Assembly (NCBI GenBank): GCA_003220675.1
Contig: QHTD01000057.1
Coordinates: forward strand, 1-36,994
DNA from: Candidatus Rokuibacteriota bacterium
GTDB taxonomy: Bacteria; Methylomirabilota; Methylomirabilia; Rokubacteriales; CSP1-6
DNA: 36,994 nt
Reading direction: 5' to 3'
The notes below the pieces were generated by a model, which worked only from the letters and a program-made list of their open reading frames with translations, was not told the origin of the DNA and did not search any database. The position numbers and the translations under genes were made by a program. Below are positions 1-8,181 of the stretch, piece after piece. Numbering within the stretch: the stretch's first letter is position 1; the number at the start of each line of letters is the position of its first letter.

Positions 1-1
1 G

Positions 2-124
2 ACCAACATCGAGGACCTGACGATCCTCGAGCTGTCACGGTCGTGCGCCAACTTCCGCGGCATCCAGGCGCGGGTCAAGTACGCTGAGGCGTTCCAGTCG
101 GTCCGGCTGCTCCTGAATCTTTGA
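2..124 (+). CDS. C-terminal end of an unidentified protein (5' truncated)
   Basis: The window opens inside a reading frame that gives 40 residues, starting TNIEDLTILELS and ending SVRLLLNL, before a TGA stop. The frame has the strong G/C third-position bias of the genes around it, which supports real coding. I do not recognise the family from so short a tail. The next genes concern surface polysaccharide, so a role there is possible but is only inferred from position. About 190 bp separate its stop from the aminotransferase start. Confidence 0.5.
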   Translation, partial: TNIEDLTILELSRSCANFRGIQARVKYAEAFQSVRLLLNL

Positions 125-314
125 GGGCGCGTCGCGGCCTGGAATGAGAGGCGGCTTGCCGGACGCAGCCGGGTCGTGCCTTTCTCGGGCCACCTCCGGT
201 TGAGGCCGGCCTCTCGGACCCGTGTGGAATGAATCGCGCCATGCTGACCGGAGCCGGATCGCACCTCGTCTCAGGCCACCCACGGAGTGTGGCGGCCTCG
301 CGGGCCCCGCTACA

Positions 315-1355
315 GTGATTCCGCATTCACGACCCACGGTGAGCGTGGAGGATGCCGAGCGCGTGGCGCGCGTCGTCCGCTCAGGCCACCTGGCGCAGGG
401 CGCCGAGGTCGAGGCGTTCGAGCGGGAGCTCGCGGCGCGGCTCGGCGTCGCGGCCGTCGCCGCCGTCAGCTCGGGCAGCGCGGCGCTGGAGCTGTCGCTC
501 CGCGCGCTCGACGTCGGGCACGGCGACGAGGTCGTCGTCCCCACCTACGCCTGCGACGCGCTCCATCACGCGGTCACCCGCTGCGGCGCGACGCCCGTTC
601 TCGCCGATGCCGACCCCGAGACGCTCGGACCGGCCGCCAAGGACGTGGCGCGTCGCCTCACGCGCCGCACGCGCGCCGTGGTCGTCGTCCATCCCTTCGG
701 CCTCGGCCTGGACCTCGACGAGTTCCTGGCGCTCGGCGTTCCCGTCGTGGAGGACTGCGCCCAGGCGATCGGCGCGCGGGTCGCGGGGCGCTCGGTCGGA
801 TCGCGCGGCGCCATGGCCGTCTGCTCCTTCTATGCGACCAAGCTCCTGACGACTGGAGAGGGCGGCGCGGTGGCCGGCGCACCGGAGCGCGTCGCGCGCG
901 TCCGGGACGCGCGCGACTACGACGAGCGGGAGGACCTGGTCCCGCGGTTCAACTTCAAGCTGACCGACATCCAGGCCGCGCTCGGCCGGAGCCAGCTCGG
1001 CCGGCTCGATGCTTTCATCGCACGGCGGCGGGCGATCGCCGCCCGCTACCGCACGCTTCTGGCGCCCGTTGCGGGCTGTCGCCCGCCGGGCGACCAGGGT
1101 GAGCGGCACGTGTTCCACCGATTCGTCGTCACGGTCGAGCGGCCGCTCGGCCAACTCCTCGAGGGCCTGGCGGGGAAGGGCGTCACGGCGCGGCGTCCCG
1201 TCTTCCGCCCGATCCACCGGGCCCTCGGCCTCGACGGCTACCCGGAGGCCGACCGGCTGTGGACGCAGTGCCTCTCGCTGCCGTGCTACCCCTCGCTCGC
1301 CGACGCCGAGGTCGAAGCGGTCGGCGCGGCGCTCGCCGAGGCGCTCCACGCATGA
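315..1355 (+). CDS. DegT/DnrJ/EryC1/StrS family sugar aminotransferase
   Basis: This is a PLP-dependent aminotransferase of the type that converts keto-nucleotide sugars to amino sugars for surface glycans. The protein has 346 residues. It starts at GTG 315 with VIPHSRPT, the usual start of this family; the frame is open back to GTG 222, but those extra residues do not look conserved. The cofactor lysine is K176 in the motif SFYATKLLTTGEGG, and the preceding VVEDCAQAIGA segment carries the aspartate that contacts the pyridine nitrogen. The motif RFNFKLTDIQAALG near residue 210 is also typical. The stop overlaps the start of the next gene by 4 bp (ATGA), which links it to the lipid-linked sugar transferase. 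The exact sugar substrate cannot be read from sequence. Confidence 0.9.
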   Translation: MIPHSRPTVSVEDAERVARVVRSGHLAQGAEVEAFERELAARLGVAAVAAVSSGSAALELSLRALDVGHGDEVVVPTYACDALHHAVTRCGATPVLADADPETLGPAAKDVARRLTRRTRAVVVVHPFGLGLDLDEFLALGVPVVEDCAQAIGARVAGRSVGSRGAMAVCSFYATKLLTTGEGGAVAGAPERVARVRDARDYDEREDLVPRFNFKLTDIQAALGRSQLGRLDAFIARRRAIAARYRTLLAPVAGCRPPGDQGERHVFHRFVVTVERPLGQLLEGLAGKGVTARRPVFRPIHRALGLDGYPEADRLWTQCLSLPCYPSLADAEVEAVGAALAEALHA

Positions 1356-2473
1356 TCGACCGTTGGGCGTCGCTGTGGCTCCTGTTCGTGGTCGTGCTGC
1401 TCCTCACGCCGTTGTGGCGCTCGTTCTACGCCGCACGGCTGCCCTGGCTCTACCTGGTCGTTCTCGCCTGCGGGCTGGCGTTGTTCGCCACGCCGCTGGT
1501 CCGCGAGGTTGCGCGCCGGTGGGGCGTCCTCGACCTGCCGGGCGAGCGCAAGGTCCACGCAACGGCGACGCCGCTCTTCGGGGGCGTCGCGGTCTACGGG
1601 GCGTTCGCCGTGACCGTGCTCGCGAACTTCGACTTCTCGCGGGGGCTCAAGGGCGTCGCCGTCGGCGGCACGATCGTGGTCGTGATCGGTCTCCTCGACG
1701 ACCTGACCGATCTCCCGGCGTGGCTGAAACTGCTCGGACAGATCGCCGCGGCGTCGACGGCGATCGCCTACGGCGTGATCCTCGACACCCTGCCGAGCTG
1801 GATCCCCGGCGTTCTCTGGCTCAACGTGATCCTCACCGTGCTCTGGTTCCTGACGATCACGAACGCGATCCAGTTCCTCGACGGCATGGATGGCCTGGCG
1901 GCGGGGCTCGGCGTCGTCGCCGGGATCTTCTTCAGCATCGTGTCGCTCCAGACCGGGCAGCGGTACCTCATGTTCCTGTCGGCGGCGCTCGTCGGGGCGT
2001 GTCTCGGGTTCCTGCCCTACAACTTCCGCCCGGGCGGTGCCACGATCTTCCTCGGCGACAGCGGGGCCAGCTTCATCGGCTTCACTCTGGCGGGCCTCGC
2101 GGCGATGGGTGTCTGGGCCGACAACAACCCCGTGGCGTCGCTGTTCACGCCCACGCTGATCCTGGGGGTGCCGTTGTTCGATATCGCATTCGTGGGCATC
2201 GTGCGCGTCGTCACGGGCAAGGTGCACTCGCTCCACGAGTGGCTCGCGTATACGGGCAAGGACCACCTGCACCACCGCTTCGCAGCGCTCGGCCTGACGA
2301 AGACGCAGAGCGTGCTGCTCGTCTTCTTCGTCGCCTCGACGCTGGGCCTCTCCGCCATCCTGCTCAAGGACGCGACGCCCTATGAGACGGCGCTTGTCCT
2401 CATCCAGGCCGGGTGCATCCTTGCCCTCGTCGCCGTGCTCGAGGGCGTGGGGCGGGGACGCCCCCGCGGGTGA
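1352..2473 (+). CDS. WecA/TagO/MraY-type undecaprenyl-phosphate sugar-1-phosphate transferase
   Basis: This integral membrane enzyme (373 aa) belongs to glycosyltransferase family 4. Members move a sugar-1-phosphate, usually GlcNAc-1-P, from a UDP-sugar to undecaprenyl phosphate to begin a lipid-linked glycan. The family signatures occur in order: DLPGERKVHATATPLFGG (61-78), the DD pair in GLLDDLTDLP (116-117), NAIQFLDGMDGLAAG (171-185), FLGDSGASFIG (233-243) and HLHHRF (305-310). Multiple hydrophobic helices lie between them. Start ATG 1352 sits in an ATGA overlap with the aminotransferase stop, and the in-frame codons upstream look like aminotransferase shadow. It is more like WecA/TagO than MraY because no peptidoglycan genes are nearby and the HLHHR motif is of that group. 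The substrate is unproven. Confidence 0.9.
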   Translation: MIDRWASLWLLFVVVLLLTPLWRSFYAARLPWLYLVVLACGLALFATPLVREVARRWGVLDLPGERKVHATATPLFGGVAVYGAFAVTVLANFDFSRGLKGVAVGGTIVVVIGLLDDLTDLPAWLKLLGQIAAASTAIAYGVILDTLPSWIPGVLWLNVILTVLWFLTITNAIQFLDGMDGLAAGLGVVAGIFFSIVSLQTGQRYLMFLSAALVGACLGFLPYNFRPGGATIFLGDSGASFIGFTLAGLAAMGVWADNNPVASLFTPTLILGVPLFDIAFVGIVRVVTGKVHSLHEWLAYTGKDHLHHRFAALGLTKTQSVLLVFFVASTLGLSAILLKDATPYETALVLIQAGCILALVAVLEGVGRGRPRG

Positions 2474-2494
2474 CGCACCGGGTATGATGGAGCC

Positions 2495-3361
2495 ATGAAC
2501 GTGTGCAAGGCCGTGTTCCCCGCCGCCGGGCTCGGCACGCGGTTCCTTCCGGCGACGAAAGCGCAGCCGAAGGAGATGCTCCCGCTCGTCGACAAGCCGA
2601 TGATCCAATACGTCGTCGAGGAGGCGGTGGCGTCAGGTCTCTCGGAGATCATCATCGTGACCGGGCGTGGCAAGCGCGCGATCGAGGACCACTTCGACGC
2701 GGCCTTCGAGCTCGAGTACTACCTGAACGACCGGGGCAAGGTGGAGGAGCTCGCCCAGATCAAGACGATCTCCGAGCTGGCCTCGGTGTCCTACGTCAGG
2801 CAGAAGGAGCCGCTCGGACTCGGCCACGCCATCCTCTGCGTGCGCTCGCTCGTGGGCGACGAGCCGTTCTCCGTGTTTCTGGGCGACGACATCATCGCCG
2901 CGGCGCCGCAGCCCTGCATGCGGCAGCTCCTCGACGTGTTCGAGCGCTACGGAGGGCCGGTGCTCGCCGTCGAGCGCGTCCCGCGGGAGCGTTTGCAGCA
3001 GTACGGCGTGATCGCGGCCCGCCACGTGGCCGGCAACGTGTACGAGATCCGCGACCTCGTCGAGAAGCCCCGGCCGCACGAGGCGCCGTCGGAGCTCGCG
3101 ATCATCGGGCGCTACGTGCTGACGCCGGACGTCTTCGCCATCCTCGCCGAGACGCCGCCGGATGGACGGGGGGAAATCCAGCTCACCGACGCGCTCCGGA
3201 CGCTCTCCTCCCGGCGCCCGATGTACGCCGTCGCGTTCGAGGGCAAGCGCTTCGACACCGGCGACAAGCTCGGCTTCCTCAAGGCGACGGTCGAGTTCGC
3301 GCTCGCCCGGCCCGACCTGGCGGACGACTTTCGCGCCTACCTTAAGTCGCTCAGGCTCTAG
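2495..3361 (+). CDS. galU: UTP--glucose-1-phosphate uridylyltransferase
   Basis: The enzyme makes UDP-glucose from UTP and glucose-1-phosphate in the cytoplasm and so feeds polysaccharide and lipopolysaccharide synthesis. The 288-residue product has the usual GalU length. The nucleotide-binding loop is FPAAGLGTRFLPATKAQPKEM (8-28), followed by PLVDKPMIQYVVEEA. Later family segments are VRQKEPLGLGHAI, FSVFLGDDI, VEKP and GRYVLTPDVF. It begins 21 bp after the transferase stop. A TATGAT hexamer lies 6 bp before the ATG, so a separate promoter with almost no leader is possible; the GGAG in that gap is too close to the ATG to be a good ribosome site. Confidence 0.95.
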   Translation: MNVCKAVFPAAGLGTRFLPATKAQPKEMLPLVDKPMIQYVVEEAVASGLSEIIIVTGRGKRAIEDHFDAAFELEYYLNDRGKVEELAQIKTISELASVSYVRQKEPLGLGHAILCVRSLVGDEPFSVFLGDDIIAAAPQPCMRQLLDVFERYGGPVLAVERVPRERLQQYGVIAARHVAGNVYEIRDLVEKPRPHEAPSELAIIGRYVLTPDVFAILAETPPDGRGEIQLTDALRTLSSRRPMYAVAFEGKRFDTGDKLGFLKATVEFALARPDLADDFRAYLKSLRL

Positions 3362-3485
3362 GCGGCGTGCGGGACCATGGGTTGAGTTCGACGAGCGATC
3401 GGGGTCGGGGCCCGAACTGCGGGCGACGACGGGCGCGTTCGGCCGAGGCGTTGCGCGGCCCGGTGTGGCGTATTCATCAGGCCGG

Positions 3486-3509
3486 CGGTTTTCAGCCGGC
3501 GGAAAACCG
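3486..3509. repeat. Perfect 8-bp inverted repeat between galU and the carbamoylation cassette
   Basis: CGGTTTTC and GAAAACCG are exact inverse complements separated by 8 bases. They lie in the 192-bp gap after galU. The hairpin may end galU transcription, but no run of T follows it, so it is not a standard intrinsic terminator. The rest of the gap shows no convincing gene. Confidence 0.55.
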
Positions 3510-3553
3510 GCTCGCCGCGTTTGACGGTTCCACGGCCGCAAGGTGTGCGCAGC

Positions 3554-3790
3554 GTGCGTAGGGTGACCTGGGCGGCGCTGAACTGGTGCAAGCGCATCGC
3601 GCGGAAGATCGGTGACTTCCAGGCCCGCGTCATCCTGATCGTCTTCTACTTCGCGATTCTCGGCCCATTCGCCGTCTGGCTGCGGTGGAGCAGCGATCCG
3701 CTCGCGATCAAGCCGGGGACGCCGAGGGGCTGGCGGCCGCGCGAATCACCTGGCGGCACGTCCCTGGAACGCGCGATCAGACAATCCTAG
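3554..3790 (+). CDS. Small single-helix membrane protein of a carbamoyltransferase cassette
   Basis: The product is about 78 residues. A basic amphipathic start (VRRVTWAALNWCKRIARKIG) leads to DFQARVILIV and a hydrophobic stretch, FYFAILGPFAVWL, which reads as one membrane helix. The C-terminal half is polar and ends SLERAIRQS. Small proteins with the ARKIGxFQAR pattern next to NodU-type carbamoyltransferases and DUF5989 proteins are familiar to me, but no function is established. The start is uncertain: GTG 3554 is preferred because AAGG lies about 10 bp upstream; TTG 3521 and GTGs at 3545 and 3563 are alternatives. Its TAG stop directly abuts the ATG of the carbamoyltransferase, so the two are surely co-transcribed. 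Confidence 0.7.
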   Translation: MRRVTWAALNWCKRIARKIGDFQARVILIVFYFAILGPFAVWLRWSSDPLAIKPGTPRGWRPRESPGGTSLERAIRQS

Positions 3791-5575
3791 ATGCACATCC
3801 TGGGCATCTCCTGCTACTTCCACGACTCCGCGGCTGCCGTGCTTAGCGACGGTGTCCTGGTCGCCGCCGCGGAGGAAGAGCGGTTCACGCGGAAGAAGCA
3901 CGACTACGAGTTCCCGCAGCACGCCATCGACTTCTGCCTGAGAGCGGGGGGGCTCGCCGCGGGGGACCTGGACTATGTGGCGTTCTTCGAAAAGCCGTTC
4001 GTGAAGCTCGAGAGGTTACTCCTCTCCACCATGCAGACGTTCCCCCGCTCCCACAAGCTGTTCCGCGAGGCCATGATCACGTGGCTGGGCGACAAGCTCT
4101 GGGTGAAGCACCTGATCCAGAAGCGCCTCGGAATCCCGGCTTCCAAGGTGCTGTTCAGCGAACATCACCTCTCCCACGCCGCCAGCGCCTTCTTCTGCTC
4201 GCCCTTCGAGGAGGCGGCCATCCTGACCGTGGATGGGGTCGGCGAGTGGACGACCGCCAGCATGGGGCTTGGCAAGGGCACGGACGTCAGGCTCTTGAGG
4301 GAGATCCGCTTCCCACACTCGCTTGGGCTCCTCTACAGCGCCTTCACCGCGTTCCTGGGCTTCGAGGTGAACGAGGGCGAGTACAAGGTCATGGGCATGG
4401 CGCCCTTCGGCAAGCCGCGGTACGTCGACAAGGTCCACAAGCTCATCGGTCTCCAGCGCGACGGCAGCTTCGAGCTGAACATGGACTACTTTTCGTTCCA
4501 CTGGTCGACGGAGCGGACGTTCAGCCGAAAGTTCGTCGACCTCTTCGGCGCCCCGCGCGATCCCGCGGCTCCCTTCTTCACCCCGACCAGCGGCTACCCG
4601 TCGTACTTCGGGGAGAGGCCGGGGAACTACGACGAATTGGCCGCGCGGAACCAGTACTACGCCGACGTGGCGGCCAGCATCCAAGCGGTGACGGAGGAGG
4701 CGCTCCTCAACATGGTCCGGGCCGTGCACGCCGAGACCGGCCTGACCCGGCTCTGCATGGCGGGTGGAGTGGCCCTCAACAGCGTCGCCAACGGTCGCAT
4801 CCTTCGTGAGACGTCCATGGAAGAGCTTTATATCCATCCCGCTGCCGGCGACGGCGGGGGTGCCGTCGGCGCCGCGCTGTTCGTTCACCATATGATCCTG
4901 GGCAAGCCCCGCCAGTTTGTGATGGAGCACGCGTATTGGGGCGAGAGCCACGACGCCGCGACCGTCGAAGGGTTCCTCAAGGAGCGCGGTATTCGCTACG
5001 AGCGCTTCGACGACGAGCCCGCGCTACTGGAGCGCGTGGTCGATCGGCTTCAGACGGGACAGGTGGTCGGGTGGTCCCAGGGGCGGTTCGAGTGGGGGCC
5101 GCGCGCGCTCGGCCACCGAAGCATCCTCGCCGACCCGCGGCGGCCCGAGATGAGAGACATCGTCAACGTCAAGATCAAGTTTCGGGAGCCGTATCGCCCC
5201 TTTGCGCCCTCCGTCCTGGCGGAGTACGCCGAGGACTACTTCGTGCTCCCCGAGGCGCAGCGCCACTACCCGGCGCGCTTCATGCTGTACGTCGTGGACG
5301 TCCGTCCCGCAAAGCGCGATCTGATCCCGGCGGTCACCCACGTCGACGGCACCGGGCGACTCCAGACCGTCAGCGAGGAGGTGAATCCCAGGTACTACCG
5401 TCTGATCGAAACGTTCCGGCAGGCGACCGGTGTACCGCTCGTGCTCAACACGTCCTTCAACTTGAGGGGCGAGCCGATCGTCAACACACCACTCGAGGCG
5501 TTCCGAACGTTCAACGACAGCGGAATGGACGCCCTCGTCCTCGGGGATGTCATCGTGGAGAAGCCCCTGAGATGA
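3791..5575 (+). CDS. NodU/CmcH/TobZ-family O-carbamoyltransferase
   Basis: Enzymes of this family form carbamoyl-adenylate from carbamoyl phosphate and ATP and pass the carbamoyl group to a hydroxyl on a sugar or natural product. The 594-residue protein is full length. The N-terminal Kae1-like ATP-grasping part starts MHILGISCYFHDSAA and contains the metal-binding EHHLSHAASAFF (124-135) and TVDGVGEW (146-153). MAGGVALNSVANG and HPAAGDGGGAVGAAL complete it. The C-terminal domain has GWSQGRFEWGPRALGHRS, FREPYRPFAPSVL and the closing LNTSFNLRGEPIVNTP. It is flanked by a small membrane protein, DUF5989 and an SGNH protein, and sits downstream of lipid-linked glycan genes, so a surface glycan is the likely acceptor (inference). 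Its codon use seems less extreme than in the flanking housekeeping genes. Confidence 0.93.
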   Translation: MHILGISCYFHDSAAAVLSDGVLVAAAEEERFTRKKHDYEFPQHAIDFCLRAGGLAAGDLDYVAFFEKPFVKLERLLLSTMQTFPRSHKLFREAMITWLGDKLWVKHLIQKRLGIPASKVLFSEHHLSHAASAFFCSPFEEAAILTVDGVGEWTTASMGLGKGTDVRLLREIRFPHSLGLLYSAFTAFLGFEVNEGEYKVMGMAPFGKPRYVDKVHKLIGLQRDGSFELNMDYFSFHWSTERTFSRKFVDLFGAPRDPAAPFFTPTSGYPSYFGERPGNYDELAARNQYYADVAASIQAVTEEALLNMVRAVHAETGLTRLCMAGGVALNSVANGRILRETSMEELYIHPAAGDGGGAVGAALFVHHMILGKPRQFVMEHAYWGESHDAATVEGFLKERGIRYERFDDEPALLERVVDRLQTGQVVGWSQGRFEWGPRALGHRSILADPRRPEMRDIVNVKIKFREPYRPFAPSVLAEYAEDYFVLPEAQRHYPARFMLYVVDVRPAKRDLIPAVTHVDGTGRLQTVSEEVNPRYYRLIETFRQATGVPLVLNTSFNLRGEPIVNTPLEAFRTFNDSGMDALVLGDVIVEKPLR

Positions 5576-5594
5576 CGGCAGACGGGGGGCAGGC

Positions 5595-5774
5595 ATGCGC
5601 CTGATCCAGAATCTGGTGAGCCGGTTCGCGATCGCCGGCGAGCTGCTCCAGTTCTTCTGGCAGAACAAATGGTGGTGGCTCACGCCGATGATCATCGTGC
5701 TCTTGATCGTGGGCGGACTGCTGATCTTCGCGCAGAGCTCGGCCGTCGCGCCGTTCATTTACACGCTCTTCTAG
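5595..5774 (+). CDS. DUF5989 family membrane microprotein
   Basis: A 59-residue frame, shorter than common gene-calling cutoffs, encodes MRLIQNLVSRFAIAGELLQF, then FWQNKWWWLTPMIIVLLIVG and a final hydrophobic segment ending AVAPFIYTLF. A basic amphipathic start, the NKWWWL-P motif and one strong membrane helix are the hallmarks of DUF5989. A purine-rich GGGGGGCAGG precedes ATG 5595 at suitable spacing. It lies 19 bp after the carbamoyltransferase and 16 bp before the SGNH gene. DUF5989 proteins recur beside NodU-type carbamoyltransferases; their function is unknown, and a membrane-anchoring role for the carbamoylation complex is only a guess. Confidence 0.88.
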   Translation: MRLIQNLVSRFAIAGELLQFFWQNKWWWLTPMIIVLLIVGGLLIFAQSSAVAPFIYTLF

Positions 5775-5790
5775 GGAGGGACCGCCGGAC

Positions 5791-6867
5791 GTGCGTCGCT
5801 TCGCCCTCTGCCTAATGGCGCTCGCCTCTACCTGCGCGGCCCTGGCCGCGGTGGAGGCGGGCTTCAGGTTCTTTGCACCGCAGGCCACCAAGGTCTCGGT
5901 GCCGGTGGTCCTGGATCAGGACCTGATCTACCGCCTGCCGCCAAACGCCTCGGGCACGGACGTCAAGGAGGAATTCGCGGTCAGGATAGAGACCAATTCC
6001 GAGGGGCTGCGCGATCGCGACTACCCACCCGCGAAGCCGCTTGGTGTGCGGCGCCGGATCCTGGTGCTCGGCGACTCGATGACCTTTGCGGAGGGCGTGG
6101 AGGCGGAGGAGACGTACCCGAAGGTCCTGGAGCGCGCCTTGGCCGAGCGCTATGGCGTCGGTCGCTACGAGGTCATCAACGCGGCCGTCCGTGGATACGG
6201 CAACGACCAGGAACTCGTGCTCTTCGAGCGCATCGCGCCGATCTATCGTCCGGACCTCGTGCTGCTCGCCTTCTTCGCGGTCAACGACCCCGACGACAAC
6301 CTCTACGGGGGTGTCTTCCGGCTCGACGGCGGGCGTCTCGTCAGAGTTCCGTTGTCGCAGGCCGCGTCGCCGAAGTACCGCTACTATGTGCGCCAGGCCC
6401 GCATCCAGACCTTTCCCGGCTACCGGTTCCTGATCCAACACTCCCACACCATCAACTTCGTCCGGCACCGCTGGGCGCAGTGGGAATTCGTGCGTGAGTT
6501 CAGCGCACCAGCCGCGCTCGATCCCGACCGCGAGGAACGCGCCTGGCAGCTGTCGCGAGCGATCCTGACCGAGTGGGCGATGTCGGCCCGCCGGCGCGGG
6601 GTCCGTCCGCTGATGCTCCTGATCCCGTCGCCGAGACAGGCGACCGAGGGGCGAGACGCGCTGATCGATGCCCGCACAGAGCGCGTCCTGGGACTCGCGA
6701 CTGAAATCGGGGTGCCAGCCTTCGACCCTCGGCCGGCCCTCCGGGTTGCCCGCGCTGGCTCGACCGCGCTCTACTACCCCAAGGACGCACACATGACGGC
6801 GCAGGGGCATCGAGTGGTTGCCGCCTTCCTCGAGGAGTGCCTCGAAGCTGCGGGCCTGGTTCGTTGA
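5791..6867 (+). CDS. Secreted or membrane-anchored SGNH/GDSL hydrolase-like protein
   Basis: The 358-residue protein starts with a hydrophobic signal or anchor (RRFALCLMALASTCAALAAVEAG) and is probably periplasmic. The SGNH blocks are visible: nucleophile S96 in VLGDSMTFAEG, the block II glycine in INAAVRGYGNDQE (129-141), block III in FFAVNDPDDN (161-170), and the acid/base pair D332 and H334 in PKDAHMTAQGH. It starts at GTG 5791, with AGGGAGG at the end of the DUF5989 gene as ribosome site. SGNH proteins of this sort act as acyl-esterases or acyltransferases on glycans; here it closes the carbamoylation cassette, so removal or addition of acetyl groups on the same glycan is plausible but unproven. 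Confidence 0.85.
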   Translation: MRRFALCLMALASTCAALAAVEAGFRFFAPQATKVSVPVVLDQDLIYRLPPNASGTDVKEEFAVRIETNSEGLRDRDYPPAKPLGVRRRILVLGDSMTFAEGVEAEETYPKVLERALAERYGVGRYEVINAAVRGYGNDQELVLFERIAPIYRPDLVLLAFFAVNDPDDNLYGGVFRLDGGRLVRVPLSQAASPKYRYYVRQARIQTFPGYRFLIQHSHTINFVRHRWAQWEFVREFSAPAALDPDREERAWQLSRAILTEWAMSARRRGVRPLMLLIPSPRQATEGRDALIDARTERVLGLATEIGVPAFDPRPALRVARAGSTALYYPKDAHMTAQGHRVVAAFLEECLEAAGLVR

Positions 6868-6889
6868 GGCTACGCCGCCGCACTCTCGT

Positions 6890-6918
6890 TTGACTTGAAT
6901 CGGCGCTTCTGCCAGAAT
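6890..6918 (+). promoter_or_regulatory. Candidate sigma-70 promoter upstream of nicotinate phosphoribosyltransferase
   Basis: TTGACT (6890-6895) and CAGAAT (6913-6918) match the -35 and -10 consensus at 5/6 and 4/6 positions with the ideal 17-bp spacing. They lie in the AT-richer 103-bp gap after the SGNH gene and 52 bp before the ATG of the next gene. This makes the NAPRT gene the likely first gene of the NAPRT-trpCFBA-accD-folC transcript. Confidence 0.5.
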
Positions 6919-6970
6919 TTTCGCACCTTTGGGCCGGCCAGATGGGCCTCCTGAGGGCTCAGATACCCGA

Positions 6971-8176
6971 ATGACGACCCCGAAGCGTCCGTTCCACACC
7001 GCTTCCGAAGCCGACATCAAGCGCGGCGAGGTTTCCGACGTCTATTTTGCGCGCACGGTCCAGATCCTGATCCACCGCGGCGACAGGAAGCGCGTGAAGG
7101 CGGAGGTCTATCTGAAGAGCCTGCCCGAGGACTGGCGGTGGGGCATCCTCGCCGGCCTCGAAGAGGCCGCGGCGCTGCTCGAGGGCGTGGCCGTGGACGT
7201 GTTGGCGATGGACGAGGGCACCGTGTTCGAGCCTTACCAGCCGGTGCTCCGCATCGAGGGCACCTACGTCGAATGGGCGCAGTACGAAACGGCCCTGCTC
7301 GGCCTCCTCTGCCAGGCGTCGGGGATCGCGACCAAGGCAGCGCGCTGCAAGAAGGCCGCCGGCGATCGGCAGGTGATCTCGTTCGGCGCCCGCCGGATGC
7401 ACCCGGCGCTCGCGCCGATGATCGAGCGGAACGCGTTCGTCGGTGGCTGCGACGGCGTCGCCGTCACGAAATCCGCGGAGCTGATCGACGCGGACCCGAC
7501 GGGTACGATCCCGCACTCGCTCGTTCTCATGATCGGCGACACGGTGGAAGCCCTGAAGGCCTTCCATGACGTCATCGACCCGAAGGTTCGCCGCGTCGCC
7601 CTCATCGACACGCTGCAGGACGAGAAGTTCGAGGCCATCCGTGTGGCCCAGGCGCTCGGCCGTGACCTCTACGCGGTGCGGCTCGACACCCCATCGTCGC
7701 GCCGGGGCGACTTCTATCGGATCATCGAGGAGGTCCGCTGGGAGCTCGGCCTCCGCGGCTTCGGTCACGTGAAGATCCTCGCCTCGGGCGGCATCGACGA
7801 GTACGAGATCCTGGCGCTCAACCCGGTCGTCGACGGCTACGGCGTCGGCACCTCGATCGCCAACGCGCCCGTGCTGAACTTCGCGCTCGACATCATGGAG
7901 ATCGAAGGCCGGCCGATGGCGAAGCGGGGCAAGTGGTCGGGCGCCAAGGACGTCTTCCGCCGGCGCGGGATGCTCGAGACCGTGGTCCTCCCCGCCGGCC
8001 AGCGGCCGCCCGAGCCGCACGGCACGTGGGAGCCGCTGCTCAAGCCGCTCGTCACCGCGGGGCGGATCGTCCGCGACCTGCCGCCGCCGCGCACCCTCCG
8101 TGAGCACGTGCTGGATCAGCTCATGCGCGTGCCGCTCGAGACGCTGCGGCGACAGGGGCTGCGGAAGGACTTCTGA
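6971..8176 (+). CDS. pncB: Nicotinate phosphoribosyltransferase
   Basis: The enzyme converts nicotinate and PRPP to nicotinate mononucleotide in the NAD salvage pathway. The 401-residue product shows the family pattern: FHTASEADIKRGEVSDVYF near the N-terminus, QYETALLGLLCQASGIATKA, SFGARRMHPALAPMIERNAF, GTIPHSLVLMIG, ALIDTLQDEKFEA, VRLDTPSSRRGDF, ILASGGIDEYEI and the phosphate-binding DGYGVGTSIANAP. It looks like the short archaeal/plant-like subgroup rather than enterobacterial PncB. ATG 6971 is chosen; an in-frame TTG 14 codons upstream adds only poorly conserved residues. Only 5 bp separate its stop from trpC. QPRTase is an alternative, but the HPA and IPHSL segments favour NAPRTase. Confidence 0.88.
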   Translation: MTTPKRPFHTASEADIKRGEVSDVYFARTVQILIHRGDRKRVKAEVYLKSLPEDWRWGILAGLEEAAALLEGVAVDVLAMDEGTVFEPYQPVLRIEGTYVEWAQYETALLGLLCQASGIATKAARCKKAAGDRQVISFGARRMHPALAPMIERNAFVGGCDGVAVTKSAELIDADPTGTIPHSLVLMIGDTVEALKAFHDVIDPKVRRVALIDTLQDEKFEAIRVAQALGRDLYAVRLDTPSSRRGDFYRIIEEVRWELGLRGFGHVKILASGGIDEYEILALNPVVDGYGVGTSIANAPVLNFALDIMEIEGRPMAKRGKWSGAKDVFRRRGMLETVVLPAGQRPPEPHGTWEPLLKPLVTAGRIVRDLPPPRTLREHVLDQLMRVPLETLRRQGLRKDF

Positions 8177-8181
8177 GGTCG

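Noticed and set aside
222-314. Upstream extension of the first aminotransferase to GTG 222
   Set aside because: The added 31 residues are not typical of the family, whose members start at the IPHSRP segment encoded from 315.
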